From positions 19,695,404 to 19,759,403 of the forward strand of contig JAWZYU010000034.1 in NCBI GenBank assembly GCA_038380435.1: 64,000 bases of DNA, given 5' to 3'. Below are positions 46,126-58,372 of the stretch, in pieces (within the stretch, counting starts at the first letter, position 1; each line of letters begins with the position of its first letter). A program made the position numbers and the translations under genes. The notes under the pieces are model-generated. The model did not search any database. It was given only the letters and a program-made list of their open reading frames with translations, and was not told the DNA's origin. This DNA is from Ryuthela nishihirai. Its lineage: Eukaryota; Arthropoda; Arachnida; Araneae; Heptathelidae.

Positions 46126-47591
46126 AGAGGTTTTCCTCTGAATGACACTTTTTTGCCCACAATGGACAGGTCACAAGGACCCCGAAGGCTCAGAGAAGGT
46201 TGGGGGAGGGGACCCACTGGAACAGCTGTTGGGAGACAGATGGTAGCCTCCCGTCAAGGCCATCCAGCGTGTTCTTTAACGTTGGGTTGTTTTACCACTG
46301 AGCGGCACTTTTTTGCACACCATGGGCTAAATGGCCAGGTCACAAGGACCCCGAAGGCTCAGAGAATGTTAGGGGAGGGGACCCACTGGAATAGATCTGG
46401 GAGACAGATGGTAGCCTCCCGTCAAGGCCATCCAGCGTGTTCTTTAACGTTGGGTTGTTTTACTTCTGAGCGGCACTTTTTTGCACACCATGGGCTAAAT
46501 GGCCAGGTAACATGGATCCCGAAGGCTCAGAGAATGTTAGGGGAGGGGACCCACTGGAATAGATCTGGGAGACAGATGGTAGCCTCCCGTCAAGGCCATC
46601 GAGCGTATTCTTTAACGTTGGGTTGTTTTACCTCTGAGCGGCACTTTTTTGCACACCATGGGCTAAATGGCCAGGTCACAAGGACCCCGAAGGCTCAGAG
46701 AAGGTTGGGGGAGGGGACCCACTGGAACAGCTGTTGGGAGACAGATGGTAGCCTCCCGTCAAGGCCATCCAGCGTGTTCTTTAACGTTGGGTTGTTTTAC
46801 CTCTGAGCGGCACTTTTTTGCACACCATGGGCTAAATGACCAGGTAACATGGATCCCGAAGGCTCAGAGAATGTTAGGGGAGGGGACCCACTGGAATAGA
46901 TGTTGGGAGACAGATGGTAGCCTCCCGTCAAGGCCATCCAGCGTGTTCTTTAACGTTGGGTTGTTTTACCTCTGAGCAGCACTTTTTTGCACACCATGGG
47001 CTAATTGGCCAGGTAACATGGATCCCGAAGGCTCAGAGAAGGTTGGGGGAGGGGACCCACTGGAACAGCTGTTGGGAGACAGATGGTAGCCTCCCGTCAA
47101 GGCCATCGAGCGTGTTCTTTAACGTTGGGTTGTTTTACCTCTGAGCGGCACTTTTTTGCACACCATGGGCTAAATGGCCAGGTCACAAGGACCCGAAGGC
47201 TCAGAGGAGGTTGGGGGAGGGGACCCACTGGAACAGCTGTTGGGAGACAGATGGTAGCCTCCCGTCAAGGCCATCCAGCGTGTTCTTTAACGTTGGGTTG
47301 TTTTACCTCTGAGCGGCACTTTTTTGCACACCATGGGCTAAATGGCCAGGTCACATGGACCCCGAAGGCTCAGAGAAGGATTGGGGGAAGCGACCCATTG
47401 GAACAGCTGTTGGGAGACAGATGGTAGCCTCCCGTCAAGGCCATCCAGCGTGTTCTTTAACGTGCACAGAGTATGGCTCTCCCACACACGGGGCCACGGC
47501 TTAACGTCCCATCCGACGGACGGCGGCCTTTCCAAGCCCATCGGTGTCCCTTACTGACCTTTGGCAGGGCGGAGAATTTTGCGGAGATAAT
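46126..47591 (-). mobile_element. SINE-A with eight bodies, 5'-truncated
   Basis: The largest simple array. Body joints lie near 46288, 46455, 46617, 46787, 46957, 47124 and 47293. Bodies 2, 3 and 5 share GAATGTTAGGGGAGG and GGAATAGAT. The first body is diverged at its tail (GGTTTTCCTCTGAATGAC). It stops in the middle segment at GCGGAGATAA, so no tRNA head is present. Confidence 0.94.
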
Positions 47592-48255
47592 GATTAGTCG
47601 TTAGATCACTTTCTGAGGAAGTACTTTCTTTTTTTCCATCTAAAGCGAAAATGTGCTGAAAATTAACACTATTAGACGCACTTGCTGAAGTCCGTAAAAG
47701 ACTTTGGTTTGACCTTTCAAAAACCATGAAACGTTTATGGCAAGCACTTCGGTTTATGAAGTGGGTAATATCGCGAGCGATTTTGCCGGCTTTGAAACGA
47801 ACTGTGGCAATCTCGGTTTATTGAAGATAGCAGAGAATACTTTCGGAATGGCGAAAGGCAACGAAGTGTCTGTACAAACACACTTCATTCAAAGCCTGTC
47901 CATGCTAACGAGCGAAGAGGACTTTTTCGTGAACGCCAATTGCCTCTTCTAAAAGTCTCGAGAGCTCGATGTTTCCCTTTCATTTAGTGGCAACGGAGTG
48001 AAGAGATTCGCCAAGAGACAATCGAGGGCTGGGATTCTGTTTGCATGCGGAGGCACATCTGCACGTGCAGCCATTTTCAAAAAAACGAAGTTTCGAGAAT
48101 GGATACACTGATTGGCTGATAAAATTTGATGAAAATCTTGAACATCCGATGAAAGATGCTATCAAATCTCGCAGCCTTTTGGTTAAACGTTGAAGAAAAA
48201 ATATTAAAGATCTGGAAGATCGAAAATGTTTTTAATTAAAAGCATTTAAAGAATG
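47592..48255. other. Unique stretch, moderately GC-rich
   Basis: Contains a 71-codon plus frame (47737-47952) and an opposing 61-codon frame, neither with a recognisable family. Base composition is less AT-rich than the surrounding spacers, so it may be a conserved non-coding or exon remnant. Confidence 0.4.
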
Positions 48256-48480
48256 TACAGTCGCTCAAAAAAGTGTCCGAACACTGTGGTTGATTGCAGA
48301 ATTCAGGAAAAATATCTGGCAACGATTTATTTTAGAAGTTAGTGATCTGGCAACCTTAGTGTCACGTGACACGACACGAAGGTTGCCAGATCACTAACTT
48401 CTAAAAAAAATCGTTGCCAGATATTTTTTCTGAATTCTGTAGTCAACCATAGTGTTCGGATACTTTTTTCAGCGACTGTA
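48256..48480. mobile_element. MITE-P, complete 225-bp copy
   Basis: TA-flanked ends TACAGTCGCTC and CAGCGACTGTA. The two arms pair along nearly their whole length, with a duplicated ACACGACACG at the centre, next to the GTCACGTGAC core. Confidence 0.92.
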
Positions 48481-48569
48481 GGCTTTGTCAAAATAAAAAT
48501 TTATCGTACAAGAAACGTAATGAATTAAAGTGGATATTAAATTTTACTAATATCAGATTCAATCCAAGA

Positions 48570-49412
48570 TGGGGTGGCTCAGTCGGTAGCGCGCCAGGCT
48601 CGTAATCTGTAGTTCCCAGGTTCGAGTCCCAGCTGGGACAGCGTTGAGATTTATCTCCGCAAAATTTCCCCACCCTGCCCACGGTCAGTAGGAGACACCG
48701 ATGGGCTTGAAAAGGCCGCCGACCGTCGGATGGGACGCTAAAACGTGGCTCCGTGTGCGGGAGAGCCATACTCTGTGCACGTTAAAGAACACGCTGGATG
48801 GCCTTGACGGGAGGCTACCATCTGTCTCCCAACAGCTGTTCCAGTGGGTCCCCTCCCCCAACCTTCTATGAGCATTCGGGGTCCTTGTGACCTGGCCATC
48901 TTAGCCCATGGTGTGCAAAAAAGTTCCTCTCAGAGGTAAAACAACCCAACGTTAAAGAACACGCTGGATGGCCTTGACGGGAGGCTACCATCTGTCTCCC
49001 AACAGCTGTTCCAGTGGGTCCCCTCCCCCAACCTTCTCTGAGCCTTCGGGGTCCTTGTGACCTGGCCATCTTAGCCCATGGTGTGCAAAAAAGTTCCTCT
49101 CAGAGGTAAAACAACCCAACGTTAAAGAACACGCTGGATGGCCTTGACGGGAGGCTACCATCTGTCTCCCAACAGCTGTTCCAGTGGGTCCCCTCCCCCA
49201 ACTTTCTCTGAGCCTTCGGGGTCCTTGTGACCTGGCCATCTTAGCCCATGGTGTGCAAAAAAGTTCCTCTCAGAGGTAAAACAACCCAACTTTAAAGAAC
49301 ACGCTGGATGGCCTTGACGGGAGGCTACCATCTGTCTCCCAACAGCTGTTCCAGTGGGTCCCCTCCCCCAACCTTCTCTGAGCCTTCGGGGTCCTTGTGA
49401 CCTGGCCATCTT
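48570..49412 (+). mobile_element. SINE-A composite, left part (before nested insertion)
   Basis: Head at 48575 (A box TGGCTCAGTCGG), middle, then bodies from about 48781, 48952, 49122 and 49292. A subfamily mark GGCCATCTTAGCCC and AAGTTCCTCTCAG is shared by the bodies. Interrupted at GGCCATCTT (49412). Confidence 0.93.
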
Positions 49413-49803
49413 GGGGGCGGGGGTGGCTCAGTCGGTAGCGCGCCAGGCTCGTAATCTGTAGTTCCCAGGTTCGAGTCCCAGCTGGGTCAGCGTTGAGATT
49501 TATTTCCGCACAAATTCCCCGCCCTGCCCACGGTCAGTAGGGGACACCGATGGGCTTGGAAAGGCCGCCGTCCGTCGGATGGGACGTTAAGCCGTGGCCC
49601 CGTGTGCGGGAGAGCCATACCCTGTGCACGTTAAAGAACACGCTGGATGGCCTTGACGGGAGGCTACCATCTGTCTCCCAACAGCTGTTCCAGTGGGTCC
49701 CCTCCCCCAACCGTCTCTGAGCCTTCGGGGTCCTTGTGACCTGGCCATTTAGCCCATGGTGTGCAAAAAAGTGCCGCTCAGAGGTAAAACAACCCAACCC
49801 AAC
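49413..49803 (+). mobile_element. SINE-A, one body, nested, 12-bp TSD
   Basis: A clean 391-bp element inserted in another SINE-A body. Flanking CCTGGCCATCTT at 49401-49412 and 49804-49815 is a duplication of the host body itself, which gives an exact full-length reference for the family. Confidence 0.96.
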
Positions 49804-52113
49804 CCTGGCCATCTTAGCCCATGGTGTGCAAAAAAGTTCCTCTCAGAGGTAAAACAACCCAACGTTAAAGAACACGCTGAATGGCCTTGACGGGAGGCTA
49901 CCATCTGTCTCCCAACAGCTGTTCCAGTGGGTCCCCTCCCCCAACCTTCTCTGAGCCTTCGGGGTCCTTGTGACCTGGCCATCTTAGCCCATGGTGTGCA
50001 AAAAAGTTCCTTTCAGAGGTAAAACAATCCAACGTTAAAGAACACGCTGAATGGCCTTGACGGGAGGCTACCATCTGTCTCCCAACAGCTGTTCCAGTGG
50101 GTCCCCTCCCCCAACCTTCTCTGAGCCTTCGGGGTCCATGTGACCTGGCCATTTAGCCCATGGTGTGCAAAAAAGTGCCGCTCAGAGGTAAAACAACCCA
50201 ACGTTAAAGAACACGCTGGATGGCCTTGACGGGAGGCTACCATCTGTCTCCCAATAGCTGTTCCAGTGGGTCCCCTCCCCCAACCTTCTCTGAGCCTTCG
50301 GGGTCCTTGTGACCTGGCCATCTTAGCCCATGGTGTGCAAAAAAGTTCCTTTCAGAGGTAAAACAACCCAACGTTAAAGAACACGCTGAATGGCCTTGAC
50401 GGGAGGCTATCATCTGTGTCCCAACAGCTGTTCCAGTGGGTCCCCTCCCCCAACCTTCTCTGAGCCTTCGGGGTCCTTGTGACCTGGCCATTTAGCCCAT
50501 GGTGTGCAAAAACGTGCCGCTCAGAGGTAAAACAACCCAACGTTAAAGAACACGCTGGATGGCCTTGACGGAAGGATGCCATCTGAATCCCAACAGCTGT
50601 TCCAGTGGGTCCCCTCCCCTAATCTTCTCTGAATTTTCGGGGTCTGTGACCTCCGGCCTGCCCATTGTCAGTAGGGAACACCGATGGGCTTGGAAAGGCC
50701 GCCGTCCGTCGGATGGGACGTTAAGCCGTATCCCCGTGTGCGGGATAGTCATACCCTGTGCACGTTAAAGAACACGCTGGATGGCCTTGACGGGAGGTTA
50801 CCATCTGTCTCCCAACAGCTGTTCTAATGGTTCCCCTCTCCCAACCTTCTCTGAGCCTTCAGGGTCCTTGTGACCTGGCCATTTAGCCCATGGTGTGCAA
50901 AAAAGTGCAGCTCAGAGGTAAAACAACCCAACGTTAAAGAACACACTAGATGGCCTTGACGGGAGGTTACCATCTGTCTCCCAACATCTGTTCTAATGGG
51001 TCCCCTCCCCCATTCTTCTCCGAGTTTTCGTGGTCTTTGTGACCTTTTTTTTTCGGGGTTCTTTTTTCCTCCGGCTGCTTTCTTATCCGGTTATTTATAA
51101 TAACCTCCGGCTGCTTGTTATCATCCTTGTGACCTCCGGTTGCTTTCTGGGGTCCTTGTGACCTCCGGCCTACTCACGGTCAGTAGGGAACACCGATAGG
51201 CTTGGAAAGGCCGCCGTCCGTCGGATGGAACGTTAAGCCGTGGCCCCGTGTGCGGTAGAGCCATAACCTGTGCACGTTAAAGAACACGCTGGATGGCCTT
51301 GACGGGAGGTTACCATCTGTCTCCCAACAGCTGTTCCAGTGGATTCCCTCTCCCAACCTTCTCTGAGCCTTCAGGGTCCTTGTGACCCTGAAGGCTCAGA
51401 GAATGCTCCCGGGAGGTTACCATCTGTCTCCCAACAGCTGTTCTAGTGGTTCCCCTCCCCCAACCTTCTCTGAGCCTTCGGGGTCCATGTGACCTGGCCA
51501 TTTAGCCCATGGTGTGCAAAAAAGTGCCGCTCAGAGGTAAAACAACCCAACGTTAAAGAACACGCTGGATGGCCTTGACGGAAGGCTGCCATCTGTCTCC
51601 CAACAGCTGTTCCAGTGGTCCCCTCCCCCAATCTTCTCTGAATTTTCGGGGTCCTTGTGACCTCCGGCCTGCCCACGGTCAGTAGGGAACACCGATCGGC
51701 TTGGAAAGGCAGCCGTCCGTCGGATGGGACGTTAAGCCGTGGCCCCGTGTGCGGGAAAGTCATACCCTGTGCACGTTAAAGAACACGCTGGATGGCCTTG
51801 ACTTGAGGCTACCATCTGTCTCCCAACAGCTGTTCCAGTGGGTCCCCTCCCCCAACCTTCTCTGAGCCTTCGGGGTCCATGTGACCTGGCCATTCAGCCC
51901 ATGGTGTGCAAAAAAGTGCCGCTCAGAGGTAAAAGAACCCAACGTTAAAGAACGCGCTGGATGGCCTTGACGGGAGGCTACCATCTGTCTCCCAACAGCT
52001 GTTCCAGTGGGTCCCTTCCCCCAACCTTCTCTGAGCCTTCGGGGGTCCATGTGACCTGGCCATTTAGCCCATGGTGTGCAAAAAAGTGCCGCTCAGAAGT
52101 AAAACAAACCCAA
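49804..52113 (+). mobile_element. SINE-A composite, right part: bodies and repeated middle segments
   Basis: Continues the interrupted body, then bodies from about 49864, 50034, 50205, 50373 and 50543. After these the unit changes: middle-plus-body segments without tRNA heads begin near 50656, 51172 and 51670 (CCTCCGGCCTGCCCACGGTC and variants). A short CCTCCGGCTGCTT repeat lies at 51065-51170. It ends in a complete tail at about 52113 (AACCCAACCC). Confidence 0.88.
51358..51400. repeat. Fold-back inside SINE-A body
   Basis: CTCTGAGCCTTCAGGGTC is followed after a 3-bp spacer (CTT or TTG) by its reverse complement GACCCTGAAGGCTCAGAG. A small inverted self-copy interrupts the body. Confidence 0.85.
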
Positions 52114-52805
52114 CCCAAAAGCAAGAAAGGAAAGTGCAATAAGGAATACTCCAAGTGTGATGCTATGATTCTTAAGGGAAAATGTTGTAGAATTTCGTTC
52201 GGTGTATCTTTTGCGAAATGGTCCATTGCTCCTGAAAGACTTTGGAGAGCACTGACCACGTAAACTTTGAGAACTATTGATCTAAATTATTTAAATAAGA
52301 CGTCATATTTAAATGCAAAAGATGAAAGCACTTCGTTAGTCATTAATTATGAAAACCTTTGTTAACTGAAACGCAAAGGAATTATTTAATGATATCACAT
52401 CATGCGAAACAAAACGTCTCAGTCAATGATGTTGTTTGACTTTGGACAAAGACATCAATTGTGACATTATGTAGACTGCTGTCCGTGCCAAATGTCTGAT
52501 CGAAATGAAATGTCTCGATGCGAAACTGAGGCAAGTTAATCAAAATCAGTGTACTCTGATTCATCGATTGTTTGGAAAAGGGAAAGGATAAAGCTGAGCA
52601 GAAATGTCATTTGGGAATTGTGCAACTAGGTTACAATGAATACAACTAGTGTGCATAAACGATGCCATATTTAATCATTTGCATTAGTTGCAAAAGGGGG
52701 ACTATTCCCTCATTTGAGAGTGCTAGTAACGGTAACGGAAGTTGAAAATTATTAAATTTGTGCATATTTTACGCATTTTTTAAAATATTTTTTTAAACCT
52801 CTAAA
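52114..52805. other. Unique spacer
   Basis: AT-rich with no gene or repeat recognised. Confidence 0.5.
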
Positions 52806-53000
52806 GCAAAGGGCCGAGTGGTTTGCGTGCTTGGGCTACTGATTTAAGGGACCTGGGTTCGAGCCCCGAATAAGGCATGGTTGTGTGTGTTGTTTATCTG
52901 CTGAGGTCCTGCCATCCTCACAGACCTTCTACTATGGCATATAAACTGACAGGCTCCTGTCAGACCTCTGTGGCAAGCAGCTGCTTGAGGGGGTATTTGG
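52806..53000 (+). mobile_element. SINE-B copy 1 (different tRNA-like head)
   Basis: Head with A-box-like GGCCGAGTGGTTTGCG and B box GGTTCGAGCCC, then about 110 bp including CTGAGGTCCTGCCATCCTC and GCAGCTGCTTGAGGGGG. By eye the head resembles a Ser/Leu-type tRNA. The first few acceptor-stem bases are missing. Confidence 0.82.
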
Positions 53001-53205
53001 CCGTCCCGTGGCCGAGTGGTTAGCACGCTTGGCTACTGATCTACGGGACCTAGGTTCGAGCCCCGGATTAAGGCATGTATGTATGTATCGTTTTTCTGCT
53101 GAGGTCCTGCCATCCTCTCAGACCTTCTATTATGGCATATAAACTGACAGGCTCCTGTCAGACCTCTGTGGCAAAGCAGCTGCTTGAGGGGGTATTTATT
53201 TTTTA
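53001..53205 (+). mobile_element. SINE-B copy 2, tandem to copy 1
   Basis: Head complete (CCGTCCCGTGGCCGAGTGG, B box GGTTCGAGCCC), same downstream segment, ends in a T-rich tail. Head-to-tail arrangement with no spacer suggests a dimeric insertion. Confidence 0.85.
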
Positions 53206-53345
53206 TTTTTATCTCAAGAGTACCCTGATACTGAAAAGTTAACAACCAACTGAATTCGCGATGTTTGAAAGGCTATTTTTTACCCAAATTGGGATCAATA
53301 TTATTGAAATGGTTCGGACCAGGCAGGTCTGTATCTCAAACTTCG

Positions 53346-53726
53346 GGGGTGGCTCAGTCGGTAGCGCGCCAGGCTCGTCATCTGTAGTTCCCAGGTTCGA
53401 GTCCCAGCTGGGTCAGCGTTGAGATTTATCTCCGCAAAATTCCCCGCCCTGCCCACGGTCAGTAGGGGACACCGATGGGCTTGGAAAGGCCGCCGTCCGT
53501 CGGATGGGACGTTAAGCCGTGACCCCGTGTGCGGGAGAGCCATACCCTGTGCACGTTAAAGAACACGCGGGATGGCCTTGACGGGAGGCTAGCATCTGTC
53601 TCCCAACAGCTGTTCCAGTGGGTCCTTTCCCCCAACCTTCTCTGAGCCTTCGGGGTCCATGTGGCCTGGATATTTAGCCCATGGTGTGCAAAAAAGTGCC
53701 GCTCAGAGATAAAACAATCCAATCCA
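53346..53726 (+). mobile_element. SINE-A, one body, 13-bp TSD
   Basis: Starts GGGGTGGCTCAG (first four or five bases absent) and ends in the CCAAT-type tail. Flanked by ATCTCAAACTTCG (53333-53345 and 53727-53739). Confidence 0.95.
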
Positions 53727-53739
53727 ATCTCAAACTTCG

Positions 53740-54111
53740 AACCCGAATTCATCCCTAGTGTGCATATCTCGTAAATATAATCCTTATTTATTAAAAATAG
53801 TTTTACTGTAAAATGTTGTTTATTGCATGATTTGTTTAAATATGATCTCAGTAACTTAGATTTTGTGAATAAAGTTAATTCTTTATGTATTTAAAAATTA
53901 GATAAACTTTTTTTACTCTTACTTCTGTAAAATGTATCACATAGTTTAACAGATTCAAAGCAGTTGCAATTGCAATAAATTATTTAAATTCCGCTTTTCA
54001 GGATTCTTTCTGCTTATATACACAGCTGCTCATCCACTAGGTCTCCTGGGTCACTTCCCCATCGAAAAGAATCAAAAGAAAAGCAAATTTCAAATATATT
54101 ATTCATTATTT
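53740..54111. other. AT-rich spacer
   Basis: No gene recognised. Confidence 0.5.
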
Positions 54112-56235
54112 GTGATATCTGAAACATCATATCATTTTACATTTGTTTGTTCAGATATCATTATTTGCTATATCTAAAACATCATACCACTTTATATTTG
54201 TTCAGAGATCATTATTTGTCATATCAAAAATATCATACCATTTTATATTTGTTCACAGATCATTATTTGTCATATCTAAAACATCATATCATTTTATATT
54301 TGTTCACAGATCATTATTTGTTATATCTAGAACATCATATCATTTTATATTTGTTCACAGATCATTATTTGTCATATCTAAAACATCATATCATTTTATA
54401 TTTGTTCAGAGATCATTATTTGCTATATCTAAAACATCGTATCATTTTATATTTGTTCGGAGATCATTATTTGTCATATCTAAAATATCATATCATTTTA
54501 TATTTGTTCAGAGATAATTATTTGCCATATCTAAAACATCATATCATTTTACATTTGTTCGGAGATCATTATTTGCTATATCTAAAACATCACATCATTT
54601 TATTTTTGTTCGGAGATCATTATTTGCTGTATCTAAAACATCACATCATTTTATATTTGTTCGGAGATCATTATTTGCTATATCTAAAACATCACATCAT
54701 TTTATATTTGTTCAGAGATCATTATTTGCTATATCTAAAACATCATATCATTTTATATTTGTTCGGAGATCATTATTTGCCATATCTAAAACATCATATC
54801 AGTTTACATTTGTTTGTTCAGATATCATTATCTGTCGTATCTAAACATATAATTTTATATTTGTTCGGAGATCATTATTTGCTATATCTAAAACATCATA
54901 TCATTTTATATTTGTTCAGAGATCATTATTTGTCGTATCTAAAACATCATATCATTTTATATTTGTTCGGAGATAATTATTTGCTATATCTAAAACATCA
55001 TATCATTTTATATTTGTTCGGAGGTCATTATTTGCCATATCTAAAACATCATATCAGTTAACATTTGTTTGTTCAGATATCATTATTTGTCCTATCTAAA
55101 CATATAATTTTATATTTGTTCGGAGATCATTATTTGTCATATCTAAAACATCATATCATTTTATATTTGTTCCGAGATCATTATTTGCTATATCTAAAAC
55201 ATCATATCAGTTTACATTTGTTTGTTCAGATATCATTATTTGTCGTATCTAAACATATAATTTTATATTTGTTCGGAGATCATTATTTGTCATATCTAAA
55301 ACATCATATCAGTTTACATTTGTTTGTTCAGATATCATTATCTGTCGTATCTAAACATATAATTTTATATTTGTTCGGAGATCATTATTTGTCATATCTA
55401 AAACATCATATCATATTTGTTCGGAGATCATTATTTGCTATATCTAAAACATCGTATCAGTTTATATTTGTTTGTTCAGATATCATTATCTGTCGTATCT
55501 AAACATATAATTTTATATTTGTTCGGAGATCATTATTTGTCATATCTAAAACATCATATCATATTTGTTCGGAGATCATTATTTGCTATATCTAAAACAT
55601 CATATCAGTTTATATTTGTTCAGAGATCATTATTTTCCATATCTAAAACATCATATTATTTTATATTTGTTCAGAGATCATTATTTGCTATATCTAAAAT
55701 ATCATACCATTTTATATTTGTTCGGAGATCATTATTCGCTATATCTAAAACATCGTATCATTTTACATTTGTTCAGAGATCATTATTTGCCATATCTAAA
55801 ACATCATACCATTTTATATTTGTTCGGAGATCATTATTTGCTATATCTAAAACATCATATCATTTTATATTTGTTCAGATATCATTATTTGTCGTATCTA
55901 AACATATAATTTTATATTTGTTCGGAGATCATTATTTGTCATATCTAAAACATCATATCATTTTATATTTGTTCGGAGATCATTATTTGCTATATCTAAA
56001 ACATCATATCAGTTTACATTTGTTTGTTCATATATCATTATTTGTCGTATCTAAACATATAATTTTATATTTGTTCGGAGATCATTATTTGTCATATCTA
56101 AAACATCACATCATTTTATATTTGTTCGGAGATCATTATTTTCCATATCCAAAACATCATATCATTTTATATTTGTTCAGAGGTCATTATTTATCATATC
56201 AAAAACATCATATCATTTCACATTTGTTTCTTCAG
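54112..56235. repeat. 51-bp satellite array, about 42 units
   Basis: Units carry ATATTTGTTCGGAGATCATT and ATATCTAAAACATCATATC. A longer variant with TTTGTTTGTTCAGATATC plus a shortened TCTAAACATATAATTTTA recurs about nine times from 54810 on. Because 51 is a multiple of three and stops are absent, two plus-strand frames stay open for up to about 300 codons with a 17-residue Tyr/Leu/His/Ile-rich period. I read this as satellite and not as a gene. Confidence 0.95.
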
Positions 56236-56483
56236 ATCTTGTTACTCAGCGAAAATCTTCATTTCACACTATCAGGTTCAACAGCTCTGACCTTTCCAGT
56301 CAAGGTGTATTTAAAATGAACTTGAACTGAGTTGTCAACTTTTTATTTTTCCAAGGAAGGAAAGTTATGTATGAATAGATTAAAAAAGAGCATTGAATTA
56401 TGAAAATGCAAAATATGCTGAACATTTTGTATACAGAAGAATACGAACAATGTATTTTAACACACACAAAATTTCTTCAGCAA
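56236..56483. other. Spacer
   Basis: AT-rich with nothing recognised. Confidence 0.5.
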
Positions 56484-57710
56484 TGGGTTGCGTTGTTTTG
56501 GGTTTTTTTACCTCTGAGTGGCACTTTTTTGCACACCATGGGCTAAATGGCCAGGTCACAAGGACCCCGAAGGCTCAGAGAAGGTTGGGGGAGGGGACCC
56601 ACTGGAACAGCTGTTGGGAGACAGATGGTAGCCTCCCGTAAGGCCATCCAGCGTGTTCTTTAAGGTTGGGTTGTTTTACCTCTGAGCGGCACTATTTTGC
56701 ACACCATGGGCTAAATGGCCAGGTCACATGGACCCCGAAGGCTCAGAGAAGGTTGGGGGAGGGACCCACTGGAACAGCTGTTGGGATACAGATGGTAGCC
56801 TCTCGTCAAGGCCATCCAGCGTGTTCTTTAAAGTTGGATTGTTTTACCTCTGAGCGGCACTTTTTTGCACACCATGGGCTAAATGGCCAGGTCACATGGA
56901 CCCCGAAGGCTCAGAGAAGGTTGGGGGAGGGACCCACTGGAACAGCTGTTGGGATACAGATGGTAGCCTCTCGTCAAGGCCATCCAGCGTGTTCTTTAAA
57001 GTTGGATTGTTTTACCTCTGAGCGGCACTTTTTTGCACACCATGGGCTAAATGGCCAGGTCACATGGACCCCGAAGGCTCAGAGAAGTTTGGGGGAAGGA
57101 CCCACTGGAACAGCTCGTTGGAAGACAGATGGTAGCCTCCCGTCAAGGTCATCCAGTGTGTTCTTTAAAGTTGGATTGTTTTACCTCTGAGCGGCACTTT
57201 TTTGCACACCATGGGCTAAACGGCCAGGTCACATGGACCCCGAAGGCTCAGAGAAGTTTGGGGGAAGGACCCACTGGAACAGCTCGTTGGAAGACAGATG
57301 GTAGCCTCCCGTCAAGGTCATCCAGTGTGTTCTTTAACGTTGGGTTGTTTTACTTCTGAGCGGCACTTTTTTGCACACCATGGGCTAAATGGCCAGGTCA
57401 CATGGACCCCGAAGGTTGGGGGAGGGACCCACCGGAACAGCTGTTGGGAGACAGATGATAGCCTCCCGTCAAGGCCATCCAGCGTGTTCTTTAACGTCCC
57501 CATGGTATGGCACTCCCGCACATAGAGCCACGGCTTAACGTCCCATCCGACGGATGGCGGCCTTTCCAAGCCCATCGGTGTCCCCTACTGACCATGTGCA
57601 GGGCGGGGAATTTTGCGGAGATAAATCTCAACGCTGACCCAGCTGGGACTCGAACCTGGGAACTACAGATTACGAGTGTGGCGCTCTACCGACTGAGCCA
57701 CCCCGCCCCG
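56484..57710 (-). mobile_element. SINE-A with six bodies
   Basis: Body joints near 56665, 56833, 57001, 57171 and 57341. Bodies 2 and 3 share GGGATACAG and CTCTCGTCAAGG, and bodies 4 and 5 share GAAGTTTGGGGGAAGG and CAGCTCGTTGGAAG. These are two successive pairwise duplications. Head complete at the right end (GAGCCACCCCGCCCC). Confidence 0.94.
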
Positions 57711-58276
57711 CAATTATTTGCAGATAATAACTCCTCGAAATATACTATCTAACGATGTATTAAGTAAAGCCACGAGGGAGGATTACATATTATTAATTAA
57801 TTAATTCTGACATATTACTTTTGTTCACTGAAAATTTGAACTTCAGAGACAGAGGGACAACGAAGAAACGAAAGACGATATCGAACCCACATGTTTCCGA
57901 AGAAATCTCCACGGAGAGCAAAAGGAAAGAAATCTGTTTCTATCCTCCTCCTTTCGTCTCCTTCGAACAATGAAGCTATTCTTTGTCCAGCCTCTTCTTT
58001 TTTGAAGCTCGCGCATTGAAAAGGGGAATGGCTGTCAGCACGATCTGTGCAATATTTCTTTCCTTTCAGGTTCACCGGCAATGAAGAACTCTTCCGAGCG
58101 CAACAGTCCGCTTCCTCCAGGCAAAAAAGAGAGTTGCTTCGAGCTCGAGGCGGGAACGTGAAAGAGGTTATCGTCGATAGCACGCGTTGATAATCCTCTA
58201 AGTCGACTTGTCAATCACTACTCATGCCTTCGTGCAATGTCGCGCGGATCTTCCGCAGTCGCCGTTCATCTCATTG
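57711..58276. other. Unique stretch, moderately GC-rich
   Basis: A 122-codon minus-strand frame (57815-58183) is the longest frame in this stretch but has no recognisable domain. It lies in a purine-rich patch and may be chance or an exon remnant. Confidence 0.4.
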
Positions 58277-58372
58277 AGTTGGGTTGTTTTACCTCTGATT
58301 GGCACTTTTTTGCACACCATGGGCTAAATGGCCAGGTCACATGGACCCCGAAGGCTCAGAGAAGATTGGGGG
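58277..58372 (-). mobile_element. SINE-A composite, left part (before nested insertion)
   Basis: Tail and first half of a body, interrupted at AGATTGGGGG (58372) by another SINE-A. Confidence 0.92.

Noticed and set aside
46117..46806. 229-codon plus-strand open frame and dozens of similar ones with a shared peptide
   Set aside because: They lie antisense to the SINE-A promoter, cross body joints whose length is not a multiple of three, and track the repeat exactly. No recognisable domain.
47737..47952. 71-codon plus-strand gene
   Set aside because: No recognisable domain, no splice or promoter context I can defend, and short enough to be chance. Kept only as part of a GC-richer spacer.
54147..55061. 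304-codon and 300-codon frames rich in Tyr, Leu, His and Ile
   Set aside because: They are translations of a 51-bp satellite. A second frame is equally open, and no domain or codon pattern supports coding.
57815..58183. 122-codon minus-strand gene
   Set aside because: No recognisable domain. Purine-rich composition makes long chance frames likely.
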